From the NCBI GenBank assembly GCA_029210865.1, contig JARGGE010000026.1:1-14517 (forward strand): a DNA stretch of 14,517 nucleotides, in the 5' to 3' direction. Origin of the DNA: Trueperaceae bacterium (lineage in GTDB: Bacteria; Deinococcota; Deinococci; Deinococcales; Trueperaceae). Below are positions 14,185 through 14,517 of this stretch, piece by piece. How positions within the stretch are numbered: position 1 is the stretch's first letter; each line of letters starts with the position of its first letter. The notes under the pieces are model-generated. The model made no database searches, was not told the DNA's origin, and saw only the letters and a list, made by a program, of their open reading frames with translations. The translations under genes and the position numbers were made by a program.

Positions 14185-14517
14185 GCGCCGTCGCCCGGGT
14201 CGTCGCGACCGTCGTCCGTGGCGCGCGCGACGTCCTCGGCGTCCGCGGCGGGTGCGGCGGCGCGCTGCGCCAGGTAGGTCTCGAGGATCGCGACCGCGGA
14301 CGCTTCGTCGACGCGCCCCTTGTCGCGACGCTGCCCCTTGGTGAGGGCGCCCCCGCGCAGTTGGCGGGTGGCCAGCGCGGTGGTGAAGCGCTCGTCGACC
14401 AGGTCGACGGTGAGGCCATGCGCGCGGAGCGCGGCCGCGAAGGCGCGCACGCGCTTCGTCTGGACCGAGTCGCCCCCTTGCGCGCGCAGCGGCAGGCCGA
14501 CGACCAGCCGCGTCGCC
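14181..14517 (-). CDS. ruvX: RuvX/YqgF Holliday-junction resolvase-like protein, 5' end beyond the window
   Basis: About 111 C-terminal residues are visible; the frame is open to the right edge, so the start is missing. RNase H-fold YqgF signatures: LVVGLPLRAQGGDSVQTKRVRAF, the acidic VDERFTT segment, and the final DEASAVAILETYL, with the catalytic Asp/Glu positions present. The first catalytic Asp (near the N-terminus) lies outside the window. YqgF family members act as pre-16S rRNA 5'-end nucleases and possibly on DNA junctions. A disordered Ala/Asp-rich tail of about 27 residues follows. The stop overlaps the mltG start, giving the frequent ruvX-mltG pair. The short internal GTG at 14450 is not the true start. 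Confidence 0.9.
   Translation of the reverse strand, partial: ATRLVVGLPLRAQGGDSVQTKRVRAFAAALRAHGLTVDLVDERFTTALATRQLRGGALTKGQRRDKGRVDEASAVAILETYLAQRAAAPAADAEDVARATDDGRDDPGDGA

Noticed and set aside
13004..14419. 471-residue minus frame also ending in ARYLQ
   Set aside because: A shifted frame of mltG; it shares the ending only because the 25-bp repeats place the same codons in several frames.

Overview
The window comes from a very GC-rich bacterial chromosome carrying ordinary core and transport genes. The organism is probably a member of the Deinococcota, possibly the Truepera side. That is inference from the two-component system, the RuvX-MltG pair, a TRAP receptor resembling the Thermus lactate / Rhodobacter 2-oxoacid type, and a signal-peptide-bearing barrel-like protein. 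No rRNA, tRNA, CRISPR array, phage gene or insertion sequence was seen.

Layout, left to right. 1-1115 (-): a TPR membrane protein whose 3' end runs off the left edge. 1300-3702 (+): a small putative exported protein, an OmpR-type response regulator and its histidine kinase, tightly spaced. They end at a hairpin shared with the convergent next block. 9391 down to 3736 (-): a probable operon phnD, phnC, phnE, phnE, a small outer-membrane-like protein, then dcd (dCTP deaminase). The dcd gene is interrupted in frame by a 382-residue intein with an HNH homing endonuclease. Strong hairpins lie between phnD and phnC. 9638-10714 (+): a Tat-exported TRAP receptor (dctP) with a visible sigma-70-like promoter. 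It converges on 12899 down to 10849 (-), the matching TRAP membrane genes dctQ and dctM. Two long perfect inverted repeats separate them. 14517 down to 13054 (-): the 3' part of ruvX (yqgF), overlapping mltG. mltG ends inside an array of three 25-bp direct repeats, each of which is also a hairpin.

How the genes work together. The phn genes form a complete phosphonate/phosphite/phosphate-type ABC importer, with no catabolic genes alongside. DctPQM form a complete sodium-type TRAP importer for a small organic acid, probably lactate or a 2-oxoacid. The regulator and kinase form a signalling pair whose target is unknown. Dcd supplies dUMP precursors and must be spliced to work, because the intein separates its phosphate-binding Arg from the rest of the active site.

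The dcd intein is the most notable item. Also worth a look are the kinase without a convincing start codon, the split and convergent TRAP locus, and the repeat/hairpin array at the end of mltG.
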